In this document: piece by piece, positions 45,037 through 52,905 of the stretch
How positions within the stretch are numbered: position 1 is the stretch's first letter
Layout of the letters: the number at the start of each line of letters is the position of its first letter
NCBI RefSeq assembly: GCF_000829905.1
Contig: NZ_CDPP01000003.1
Coordinates: 248,001 to 312,000 of the forward strand
From: Beduini massiliensis
GTDB taxonomy: Bacteria > Bacillota_I > Bacilli_A > Erysipelotrichales > Coprobacillaceae
DNA: 64,000 nt
Reading direction: 5' to 3'
Translations under genes and position numbers: made by a program
Notes under the pieces: model-generated
Seen by the model: only the letters and a program-made list of their open reading frames with translations
Told to the model about the DNA's origin: nothing
Databases searched by the model: none

Positions 45037-46506
45037 ATGAAGAATATACAAACATTGATTGAGGCAATCAAAAATCATCAGGATACTAGAGCGATGGTCA
45101 CTTTACTAAAAGATGCCGTAAAAGAAAATCCAATTGAATTGGAAACGGATTTTATTTTCAATCTATTAAAGAATGACGATAATAAAATAAGAAAAAATGC
45201 GGCGGTAATCGTACGCTGCTGCGGGCTTGAAGATCATGAACAGGAATTTATTGAGCTGTTTTTAAAGGAAGAAAACTGGATCGTAAAAAATGAGATGATC
45301 GAAGCGATTAAAACTTTTTCACTAAAAGATCATTTGTTGCAGTTAGAGGAATTTTACCAAAGTTTAAATACAACATTGGAAGATCCGAACTGGCGTCATA
45401 AAGAAGAAATGAAAGGACGTTTAATGGAAATTTTTCATTACTATGGAAGTGTTAAACACCCGCAGTTCATTGACTTATCTAAAAAGACGAAAGTGATCTT
45501 AACCACACTGAATACAAATCGCGAACTAGTATTTGATAAATTAGAAACAAAGAATAAAAAAATGACATCGATGGGCATTCTGCTGTTGGCAGATTCTGTT
45601 CGTGATCTTGAAAAGATCCGTGATTATAATGAATTATTATTGGTGCTGAAAGGTTTTAAGGAAATTAGCTTTGATATTGATGCAATTGCTAAACAGGTCA
45701 TCAATTCGGGATTGGTGGAACAATTAAATCAGATGCATAAAGGAGATGGGCTTTATTCCTTTAGAATCGAAACATCTTCTTTAAAGAAAGATACGTTTAA
45801 AAATGATGAAATCAAACGCTTAGGACTCAGGATTCAAACGCTGTCAGAGGGAAAACTAATTAATAATGCCTCAGACTATGATATTGAATTAAGATTAAGA
45901 GAAACCCCGAAAGGGTTCTGTCAAGTCTTTTTAAAGCTTTATACGTATCATGATCCACGCTTTGAATATCGTAAGCATGCCTTGGCTACTTCTATGCAGC
46001 CTTATGTAGCGGCAAGTATTGCTGATTTGATTTTGCCTTTTGTAACGCCTAAGGCGAAAGTCATTGATCTTTGCTGTGGCAGCGGAACGCTGCTGATTGA
46101 ACGTGATCATATTGAACCTTGTAAGTTTTTGATGGGAATCGATGTCTTTAATGAGGCTATTAAGATGGCAAAAGAAAACAGTGAACTTGCAGGCGTTAAC
46201 ATTCATTTCGTACAAAGAGACCTGAATCGTTTTACCCATGCTCATCAGTTTGATGAGGTGATGGCAAACTTGCCGATCCAATCTGCCAATAAAGATCGCA
46301 AAAGCATTGAAACACTCTATATGCAGTTTATGAAAAAAGCAATCGAGCTGACCGTTCCCGAAGGATTTATTTTTGTGCATACGAGTGATACAGAAATTTT
46401 TAAGAAAGCCATGCGTTTTTATAAAGATCAGATTGAACTGATCGATGAAAAGAAAATGACAATACGCAGAGGCCGAAGCGCACTCTTCATCATTCAGGTG
46501 AAGTAG
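45037..46506 (+). CDS. SAM-dependent RNA methyltransferase (THUMP/TrmN-RlmL type) with HEAT-like N-terminus
   Basis: 489-aa protein. ATG 45037 fits the promoter just upstream; the frame extends to 44974 but without a site. Residues 1-130 look like HEAT-type helical repeats (NDDNKIRKNAAVIVRCCG, NWIVKNEMIEAIK). The middle resembles a THUMP region. The catalytic domain has motif I DLCCGSGTLL near 343 and motif IV MANLPIQ near 409. NLP instead of NPPY is seen in the TrmN/Trm14 tRNA m2G branch. The substrate is probably tRNA or rRNA guanine N2. Confidence 0.75.
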   Translation: MKNIQTLIEAIKNHQDTRAMVTLLKDAVKENPIELETDFIFNLLKNDDNKIRKNAAVIVRCCGLEDHEQEFIELFLKEENWIVKNEMIEAIKTFSLKDHLLQLEEFYQSLNTTLEDPNWRHKEEMKGRLMEIFHYYGSVKHPQFIDLSKKTKVILTTLNTNRELVFDKLETKNKKMTSMGILLLADSVRDLEKIRDYNELLLVLKGFKEISFDIDAIAKQVINSGLVEQLNQMHKGDGLYSFRIETSSLKKDTFKNDEIKRLGLRIQTLSEGKLINNASDYDIELRLRETPKGFCQVFLKLYTYHDPRFEYRKHALATSMQPYVAASIADLILPFVTPKAKVIDLCCGSGTLLIERDHIEPCKFLMGIDVFNEAIKMAKENSELAGVNIHFVQRDLNRFTHAHQFDEVMANLPIQSANKDRKSIETLYMQFMKKAIELTVPEGFIFVHTSDTEIFKKAMRFYKDQIELIDEKKMTIRRGRSALFIIQVK

Positions 46507-46516
46507 TGCTTTTTTT
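46476..46516 (+). terminator. Terminator of the methyltransferase gene
   Basis: AGCGCACTCTTCA / TGAAGTAGTGCT hairpin with T7, overlapping the last codons. Confidence 0.85.
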
Positions 46517-46529
46517 GTCGATTTAATCT

Positions 46530-46538
46530 TGCTATAAT
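46530..46538 (+). promoter_or_regulatory. Extended -10 promoter of the EAL gene
   Basis: TGCTATAAT, an extended -10, 26 bases before the ATG. The -35 region falls in the T run of the preceding terminator. Confidence 0.55.
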
Positions 46539-46564
46539 GGGGATAAGAGATAGGGGATAGGGAT

Positions 46565-47839
46565 ATGAATGACGTGAAAGCAGTCTATGAAACGATGAGT
46601 GAACAAAAAGCATCACGCTATGCTTTTGTAGAAATGAATATTAAAAACTGGGACTATTTTGTTGCCGCTCATGGTTTAGAGACAGGAAATGAAGTTTTAG
46701 AAGAAATAACGAAAACTTTAGAACAATTTTTAAAGAATCGAGGATATCTGCAAAGAACTTATCGTGAAACTTATCATTTTTTTATATTATGTAAAGAAGA
46801 TCCAAAAAAAGAATTGGATGATAAAGTGCTGGATACTTTTTTGATGGATTTAGTCGATCTGTTATTTGAGATCCCTCATCCACTGTTATTACATAATTTT
46901 TATACGTCATTTGGAATTCTATTGCCAAGCGAAGTAAATGGGCCCTATGATTTATTGGTCAACAAGGCATCGATGATGAGAACGAACTGTCCGGAATTAG
47001 CTAAACGCTCTTTTTGTTTTGAAGTTTATACGAAAGAAAAATATGATCGTTATATAAAGAAAATGGAACAAATGCGTAGTATTACTTTTGCCAGAATCCA
47101 TGATCAGTTTACTTATTATATACAACCGAAGATTGATATTGCAACGGGTAAAATCATAGGCGGTGAAGTGCTTTTAAGGTGGAAAGATGAAACCGGCAAT
47201 ATTATTCCAACAGGTGAGTACATTCCGTATCTCAATACCTTTGGAGAAATCTATTTAATTGATTTAAAAACGTTTAGAAGTGTATGTACCTATCTTAAAG
47301 AGGGATTGGATCAAAAACAGGTACGTGTGCCGATGAGTTTTAATATTTGTGCGAATAACTTTGGTGACCATGCATTTGTAAGCGATTATTTAAGTATTAC
47401 AAAAGAGATTGGGGTTCCTCATTCATATATAGAATTTGAGTTTATGGAAGATATAAAATTTGATCAAGGCAGCCGTGTCTTTGATATTATTCAAGGTTTT
47501 AAAGAGGAGGGATTTTGCTGTTCCATCGATGATTTCGGCAGAGGGAATTCTTCGTTTGCGGTGCTGATTAATTCTGCTTTAGATATCATTAAACTGGATC
47601 GTCTCTTTTTTAAAGAACCACTGAATGATAAAAGAAAACAGATGATTAAGCATCTTGTGAGCATGATTCAGGAAATGGGCATGAAAGTGCTGGCTGAGGG
47701 AGTGGAGACTCAGGAGTATGTCGATTTTCTAAAATCGATTGCCTGTGATTATATTCAAGGGTTTTATTACTATAAGCCCATGCCTTTAAAAGCGTTCCAA
47801 CAGCTTTTGGACCGGCAATATGAGCAAGAAATCCTTTAA
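46565..47839 (+). CDS. EAL-domain cyclic-di-GMP phosphodiesterase
   Basis: 424-aa cytoplasmic protein. Residues 1-155 look like a degenerate GGDEF domain (no GGDEF box). Residues 165-410 form an EAL domain that appears catalytically complete: EVLLRW near 201, NICANNF, EFEFME, CSIDDFGRGNSSF, IKLDRLF and VLAEGVETQEY. It should linearise c-di-GMP. There is no transmembrane segment. A diguanylate cyclase sits 5 kb downstream. Confidence 0.92.
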   Translation: MNDVKAVYETMSEQKASRYAFVEMNIKNWDYFVAAHGLETGNEVLEEITKTLEQFLKNRGYLQRTYRETYHFFILCKEDPKKELDDKVLDTFLMDLVDLLFEIPHPLLLHNFYTSFGILLPSEVNGPYDLLVNKASMMRTNCPELAKRSFCFEVYTKEKYDRYIKKMEQMRSITFARIHDQFTYYIQPKIDIATGKIIGGEVLLRWKDETGNIIPTGEYIPYLNTFGEIYLIDLKTFRSVCTYLKEGLDQKQVRVPMSFNICANNFGDHAFVSDYLSITKEIGVPHSYIEFEFMEDIKFDQGSRVFDIIQGFKEEGFCCSIDDFGRGNSSFAVLINSALDIIKLDRLFFKEPLNDKRKQMIKHLVSMIQEMGMKVLAEGVETQEYVDFLKSIACDYIQGFYYYKPMPLKAFQQLLDRQYEQEIL

Positions 47840-47857
47840 TCAAGGATTTTTTATTTA
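47829..47857 (+). terminator. Terminator of the EAL gene
   Basis: AAATCCTT-TAATC-AAGGATTTTTTATTT, overlapping the stop codon. Confidence 0.85.
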
Positions 47858-47863
47858 AACAAC

Positions 47864-47893
47864 AAAAAAAGATATCTGGCAGGATATCTTTAT
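47864..47893 (-). terminator. Terminator of tRNA operon copy 1
   Basis: Minus-strand AAAGATATC-CTGCCA-GATATCTTTTTTT, 20 bases beyond tRNA-Gly. It is not shared with copy 2, which has its own hairpin. Confidence 0.82.
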
Positions 47894-47912
47894 TTAAAGG
47901 TATTATTAAATT

Positions 47913-47986
47913 TGGAGCGGGTGATGGGAATCGAACCCACGTAGTCAGCTTGGAAGGCTGAAGTTCTACCATTGAACTACACCCGC
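47913..47986 (-). tRNA. tRNA-Gly (UCC)
   Basis: Starts GCGGGTGTAG. Anticodon loop CTTCCAA gives UCC; the T loop is GGTTCGATTCC. CCA is encoded. Last tRNA of the operon. Confidence 0.97.
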
Positions 47987-47994
47987 ATCTCATA

Positions 47995-48083
47995 TGGTGC
48001 CCAGGGCCGGAGTCGAACCGGCACGGATTTTAAGGTCCGCAGGATTTTAAGTCCTGTGCGTCTACCAATTTCGCCACCTGGGC
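47995..48083 (-). tRNA. tRNA-Leu (UAA)
   Basis: 89 nt with a long variable arm, starting GCCCAGGTGGC. Anticodon loop CTTAAAA gives UAA. CCA is encoded. Confidence 0.97.
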
Positions 48084-48101
48084 GTTCTTTTTTATATGAA
48101 A

Positions 48102-48177
48102 TGGTGACCCGCAGGCGACTCGAACGCCTGACCCTCTGATTAAAAGTCAGATGCTCTACCGACTGAGCTAGCGGGTC
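48102..48177 (-). tRNA. tRNA-Lys (UUU)
   Basis: Starts GACCCGCTAGCTCAG. Anticodon loop CTTTTAA gives UUU. CCA is encoded. Confidence 0.97.
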
Positions 48178-48187
48178 AAATTTATAT

Positions 48188-48263
48188 TGGCTGGGCCACC
48201 TGGATTCGAACCAGGGGAATGACAGAGTCAAAGTCTGTTGCCTTACCGCTTGGCTATGGCCCA
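48188..48263 (-). tRNA. tRNA-Gln (UUG)
   Basis: Starts TGGGCCATAGCC. Anticodon loop CTTTGAC gives UUG. CCA is encoded. Confidence 0.97.
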
Positions 48264-48272
48264 ATAAAAAAA

Positions 48273-48356
48273 TGGTGGGGAGGGACGGATTCGAACCATC
48301 GAACCTAAAGGAACTGAGTTACAGTCAGCCGCGTTTGGCCACTTCGCTACCTCCCC
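48273..48356 (-). tRNA. tRNA-Tyr (GUA)
   Basis: 84 nt class II tRNA starting GGGGAGGTAGCG. Anticodon loop CTGTAAC gives GUA. CCA is encoded. Confidence 0.97.
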
Positions 48357-48364
48357 AAGAAATA

Positions 48365-48440
<76 letters not shown>

Positions 48441-48447
48441 AAAAAAA

Positions 48448-48523
48448 TGGTGGAGGTTAACGGGCTCGAACCGCTGACCCTCTGCTTGTAAGGCAGATGC
48501 TCTCCCAACTGAGCTAAACCTCC
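48448..48523 (-). tRNA. tRNA-Val (UAC)
   Basis: Starts GGAGGTTTAGCTC. Anticodon loop CTTACAA gives UAC. CCA is encoded. First tRNA of the operon, just after the promoter. Confidence 0.97.
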
Positions 48524-48541
48524 AATTTCTAGTGCCCATTT

Positions 48542-48570
48542 ATAATACCATAGCTTTTTTTATACGTCAA
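48542..48570 (-). promoter_or_regulatory. Promoter of tRNA operon copy 1
   Basis: On the minus strand TTGACG-N17-TATTAT, about 20 bases before tRNA-Val. The repeat shared with copy 2 ends one base upstream of this -35. Confidence 0.82.
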
Positions 48571-48681
48571 TGCCTTTTTTACAATTTTCTTTAAAAAAGA
48601 AACATGTCGGATCTTTGGCGAATTTGGTAGGTTTACTCTGATCATTGTATAGTTTGGTCGTATTAAAACGAAAATATACGT

Positions 48682-49578
48682 TTATTTTTTTCTGATTTTA
48701 ATTATATCATTTTCATGAAGATGTCCGATCAATAAGGAAGAATCAGGATCATGACGAGCATAATGGTGAAGGACTTGTGCTTCATCATAATTTGCATAGC
48801 AATATTTACAGAAATGAAGACAGGTATTATAGGCAGAAATATCAACGGTTTGTAAACAATTACACAGCGGACGTTTGGTGTTGAGTGGATACTTTTTTAA
48901 AACATGCGTCAGTTGATACAAACTTTCATTGCTCGTACAGCCTTCATTTAAAAAGCCAAGATCACTAAAATCATATTTCTCTGCACAGGTTAAGATCTGC
49001 ATCTGATGCTTTTGGGTAATCGTGACAAAAGCTTTGGCAATCTGCCACGCTTTTTCATCAGTGATCTCTTCTAAGTTTAAATCATAACTGTTTTTTAAGG
49101 TGTTCTTTTTTAAGTCAATAAAACTGATAATAAACTTTTCTGTATATCCTTCCAGCATGGTGCATAGTTTCTCAAACATTTTAATGTGATGTTCAATCGT
49201 ATAAATCGGATTGAGCAAGATCGGATCATAACGAATGACAACACGTTCTTTCCCTATTTGATTCGAGAGTTTTTTGACTGCTTGAATAATCGTTCCCTTA
49301 GCCGGTACGTGGGGTTCAATATCTTTTAGATAAGGTGTGATCGTCACTTGAAACTGATAGGCAAAATCTTTTAAAAGGTACAGTCGATCCATCATTGGAA
49401 TGGGATTTTTTGTGCAGAAAATGATAGCATCAATATGATCTCTATCAAGCAGGATCGTGCTGACTTGTTCTTTGTAAAAAGGATTACGTACCTGAACATA
49501 GCCTTCTTCTATTCGTTTGTAAAACCAATCTGCATAAAAGGCACAGATATCCGTACGTTCACTGACACTTAAAATCAT
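48682..49578 (-). CDS. DUF1848 family protein with C-terminal CX3CX2C
   Basis: 298-aa protein of a family with no assigned function. Family marks: SERTDICAFYADWFYKRIEEGYVQVRNP at the N-terminus, AIIFCTKNP near 58, VVIRYDPILLNP near 92. The C-terminus carries CLHFCKYCYANYDE, a CX3CX2C motif like radical-SAM cluster sites but at the opposite end from usual; further Cys are in CNCLQTV. It probably binds an Fe-S cluster. Encoded alone, near the tRNA operon. Confidence 0.85.
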   Translation of the reverse strand: MILSVSERTDICAFYADWFYKRIEEGYVQVRNPFYKEQVSTILLDRDHIDAIIFCTKNPIPMMDRLYLLKDFAYQFQVTITPYLKDIEPHVPAKGTIIQAVKKLSNQIGKERVVIRYDPILLNPIYTIEHHIKMFEKLCTMLEGYTEKFIISFIDLKKNTLKNSYDLNLEEITDEKAWQIAKAFVTITQKHQMQILTCAEKYDFSDLGFLNEGCTSNESLYQLTHVLKKYPLNTKRPLCNCLQTVDISAYNTCLHFCKYCYANYDEAQVLHHYARHDPDSSLLIGHLHENDIIKIRKK

Positions 49579-49662
49579 AGCTTATTCCCCCTTTTATCAT
49601 GTATAATGTAGTTATACTATACTAAATAAAAAAAGACCAGTATTTTGTCTTGAGGAGGGACT

Positions 49663-50609
49663 ATGGACGATTTAAACTTGATTAACACCATAACAAAAGA
49701 ATATGAATTAGGACCTCTGACTAAAGAACCAGAGCGATTGTATGGCGGTTTTATGCATAAAAACTATTTAGTTACAGCCAAACAGTCAAAATGGGTAATC
49801 AAATTCTTAATCCACAAATCATGGAAAGAACAGAAGCAAAGACTAATTTTGACATAGCAGAACAGTTGGAGGGAATATTAGAAGCAAACCATCTTCCAAT
49901 TGTAAGTGCTCTTACGTTTTATCAACAAAAGCGTCAATGCCTGAATGGTTTTTATTTTTATATCTTTCCTTATTTTAATGGCAGTTCTCTACCGTTTAAT
50001 GCCATTACAAAAAAGCATTGTTCTTTAATCGGACAAACATTAGCTCATATACACTCATTAAAAACAATTCATGAACCATTTTCGAAAGCAGAATTGTCGA
50101 TAGATTGGCCGTTGTATATTCAGGATCAGCAAGCTTTAGCTAAACTTGGTAAGTGGCAGCAAGACTATGAAAAATCTTCAGAACTGCCGCCTTTAAAGAC
50201 CATTTGTCACAATGATTTAGATCCAAAAAATGTACTTTGGCATAAATGGGATTTTAAAATTATCGATTTGGAATGTCTGCAAATGTCTTCCCCTTATCTT
50301 GAACTGTTGGAGACGGCTTTATGCTTTGCTGGTTATGAAGACACTTTTAAAGTAGAATTATTCGATCAGGTTGTGAAGGCTTACTATGAAATTCATCGAT
50401 TGCCTATAATTGATTGGGAACATATTTATCATTATAATTTTAAAAATAAGTTGGAATGGCTTGCTTACAATCTGACTCGCCTGCAAAGTGACGAGCAAGA
50501 AGAAAGAAGCATCGGCAAATTGGAAGCAGAAAAAACATGGAATAATCTTCGTCGCTATGAGATATTAGAGAACACACTATTGATGCATTTAAAAACATTG
50601 ACCCAATGA
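49663..50609 (+). pseudogene. Aminoglycoside-phosphotransferase-like gene with a frameshift
   Basis: Two overlapping frames together encode one APH/choline-kinase-type protein. Frame one (49663-49857) gives the N-terminus, with YGGFMHKNYLV and KWVIKF. Frame two takes over near 49803 and continues to 50609 (FLNPQIMERTEAKTNF...ICHNDLDPKNVLW...FKIIDLECLQ), holding the HxDxxxxN loop and the metal Asp. The switch fits loss of one base around CAAATTCTTAA. The catalytic residues are intact but separated from the start. It could be a true pseudogene or a sequencing error. TGAGGAGGGACT precedes the first ATG. Confidence 0.75.
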
Positions 50610-50618
50610 TCAATGTTT
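50593..50618. terminator. Hairpin shared by two converging genes
   Basis: AAACATTGA / TCAATGTTT spans the touching stop codons of the phosphotransferase and metallophosphoesterase genes, with A/T-rich edges. Confidence 0.6.
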
Positions 50619-51416
50619 GATTTTGCCGGCTAAACGAGACATGTCCCGATAAAGCCCTTTTTCTAGTTCTAAGCGGTATTCTTCAGGTTCCAAGTTCATT
50701 TCCAAATCATTCAATTCTTTATGGACAGCATAAGGCAGACTGACAAATTGGAAGCTAATGGCTCCATCGGAAGGCATTAAATCGCCCTCTAATATCAAAT
50801 AATGGGCATGAACTGTTTCTTCCGTTTTTCCATCAAGGACAGGATCACGTATAAGGTCAAGCGAGTTGCCGACACTTCCAACGTTAATAAGAGTACGGCA
50901 GTATAGCTTTTCCATGATTTGATAATGGGTGTGCCCAAACAATACGATATCGGCAGTATTTTGCGATAAAGTATGAGGACTGGCTTCAAATTGCGTTCTT
51001 TTTACTGACAGGGGGTCTAAGTGGGAGATCGCTAAGTCATCTTTTAAAGGAGAAGCGTGAAAGAGACGGACTAATTGACCGCTCATATAAAACTCATAAG
51101 AAAAAGGCAAAGATTTTAGGTAAAGAAGATTTTCTTGTGTGAGTAAATGACGATTCCATTCTATTCGCTTTTTTGCTAAGTCATTTAAAGTAGATTCGTC
51201 GTGATCATCGCTAATGAAACGGTCTGTATTTCCACGCAGGACCACCTGACAATGTGCCTTTATCAGATCAATGCATTCATTGGGGTGACTGCCTTTTGTG
51301 ACAAGATCACCTAAACAATAGATATCGCTGATACCGCGTTTTTTAATATCGGTCAATACGGTTTGAATGGCTTCTAAGTTGCCATGAATGTCAGAGATGA
51401 CAGCTATTTTTTTCAT
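50610..51416 (-). CDS. Metallophosphoesterase (calcineurin-like)
   Basis: 268-aa phosphoesterase with a two-metal site: ISDIHGN (residues 6-12), GDLV near 36, RGNTDRF near 64 (GN(H/D) box) and LFGHTHYQ near 162. It resembles YfcE/ApaH-type cytoplasmic enzymes acting on phosphodiesters or dinucleotides; substrate unresolved. Its stop abuts that of the plus-strand phosphotransferase gene. Confidence 0.9.
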   Translation of the reverse strand: MKKIAVISDIHGNLEAIQTVLTDIKKRGISDIYCLGDLVTKGSHPNECIDLIKAHCQVVLRGNTDRFISDDHDESTLNDLAKKRIEWNRHLLTQENLLYLKSLPFSYEFYMSGQLVRLFHASPLKDDLAISHLDPLSVKRTQFEASPHTLSQNTADIVLFGHTHYQIMEKLYCRTLINVGSVGNSLDLIRDPVLDGKTEETVHAHYLILEGDLMPSDGAISFQFVSLPYAVHKELNDLEMNLEPEEYRLELEKGLYRDMSRLAGKIKH

Positions 51417-51488
51417 TTATATGCCCCCATTTCATTATTATTTTAACATATTAAATACGATTATAGTATAAAGAAACAAGGAGAGTTT

Positions 51489-52232
51489 ATGAGATCGTTA
51501 GATAGTTTAGCTTTAAAAGAGAAGAAAATATTTATTTTTGATATGGACGGAACATTGATTGATTCTATCGGTGTTTGGAACATCACCGACCAAAAGCTGA
51601 TTGAAACTTTAGGAAAGCAAAAAATAGCGTTGGATATAATTCAGCAAGAACGTGACCACTTTTTACAACAGCACCAAAAAGAGGATATTTATCTTGCCTA
51701 TTGTGGTTATTTAAAGCAGAAATACCATTTTAGTAGGGATGAGAAAGAAATCTTAGCACTAAGATGGGAAATCTCTGAAAACTATTTAAGGGAACAAGTC
51801 GATTATAAAGTACAGGCTGAACAGGTACTAAAAGAATTAAAAAAGCAGGGGAAAATATTAGCTTTGGTAACGGTCACGACACGACTTCAGTTAGATATTT
51901 ATGAACATCTAAATCATAATATTCGCTCAAAAGCCATATTGTCCGAGACCTTTGATGTTATCCTTTCAAAAGAGAATCTGATTCATAAAAAGCCTCATCC
52001 GGAGATTTATCAGAGAATTCAAAAACATTTTCAAGTGAGTGAAAAAGAATGCCTGGTATTTGAAGATTCTTATTTAGGGGTTTTAGCGGCAAAGAATGCC
52101 GGGATGGAGGTAATCAATGTGTATGACCGATATGCCGATTTAGATCGAGAAAAAATTGATGCCATTGCGGATTATAAGATAAATCATTATGGTGAATTTT
52201 TAAACTGTTTGGAGTCCTTGTATAAAAAGTAA
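51489..52232 (+). CDS. HAD-superfamily hydrolase, beta-phosphoglucomutase-like
   Basis: 247-aa HAD protein. Motif I FDMDGTLIDS near 18, motif II LVTVTTR near 126, Lys in NLIHKKPHPEIY and motif IV VFEDSYLGVLAAKNAG near 191. A four-helix cap lies between. Substrate unknown. Upstream TTAACA-N18-TATAAA (51443-51472) may be its promoter; AAGGAGAG precedes the ATG. A small membrane protein gene follows 42 bases later. Confidence 0.88.
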   Translation: MRSLDSLALKEKKIFIFDMDGTLIDSIGVWNITDQKLIETLGKQKIALDIIQQERDHFLQQHQKEDIYLAYCGYLKQKYHFSRDEKEILALRWEISENYLREQVDYKVQAEQVLKELKKQGKILALVTVTTRLQLDIYEHLNHNIRSKAILSETFDVILSKENLIHKKPHPEIYQRIQKHFQVSEKECLVFEDSYLGVLAAKNAGMEVINVYDRYADLDREKIDAIADYKINHYGEFLNCLESLYKK

Positions 52233-52274
52233 GACCGTGCTATAGTAAAGTAAGAAAGAGGCAGGAGGGATAAG

Positions 52275-52610
52275 ATGAAAAAAAGCATGACTTATCTTTT
52301 TACTAATATTATGGTTATTTATCTTTTACCGTTATTGCTGTGTGATCGTTTTGGTCAGCCAAAATCTGTACTTTGGCTGATACTGCCTGCAGTGATTGTC
52401 TGTATCAGTTTCTATTTTTCAAAGCATTATCAGTTAAAATATGGATATTCTTTTTTGATTGCGGTCATCACCTTGCCAATGTTGATGCTATTGTTTTCCA
52501 GAACGAATTATCTGATTGTCCATCTGCCATTGTGTTTTATATATATGGCAAGTGCTTTGAGCGGACATCTTTTAAGTCTGGCATACCCTAAAATAATAAA
52601 AGATGAATGA
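52275..52610 (+). CDS. Small membrane protein
   Basis: 111 aa with four predicted helices (about 7-22, 30-47, 57-74, 80-100). Not recognised. GGCAGGAGGGATAAG precedes the ATG. Same direction as the HAD gene, probably co-transcribed. Confidence 0.68.
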   Translation: MKKSMTYLFTNIMVIYLLPLLLCDRFGQPKSVLWLILPAVIVCISFYFSKHYQLKYGYSFLIAVITLPMLMLLFSRTNYLIVHLPLCFIYMASALSGHLLSLAYPKIIKDE

Positions 52611-52619
52611 TGTAAACTG

Positions 52620-52645
52620 TGCTTGATGAAAATCAAGCCTTTTTG
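52620..52645 (+). terminator. Terminator after the small membrane protein gene
   Basis: GCTTGAT-GAAA-ATCAAGC followed by CTTTTTG. Confidence 0.9.
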
Positions 52646-52905
52646 TTTTCATAATATAAAAACGGAGTCGAAATCTGTATTTCATAGTTGTATTTGTCAT
52701 TAAACTATGCGATGATTTACTTATAGAAAAGTTAGACTTCTCAAAACTAACAATCCATACATGAAATTTAATACATATGATCATGAGTTCAAATACAAAT
52801 CAGCATCATCATATTTTTTATTCATAATAAAGATGACAAAGCATTTATTTTAATATATACAGGGTTTATTGATTTGCTTTTTAAGCAAGCGGGAGGGAGT
52901 TAACG

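Noticed and set aside
47646-48264. Two minus-strand frames over the EAL gene end and the tRNAs (also 62049-62336)
   Set aside because: They run through tRNA sequence on the coding strand of the tRNAs; no ribosome site and no protein-like composition.
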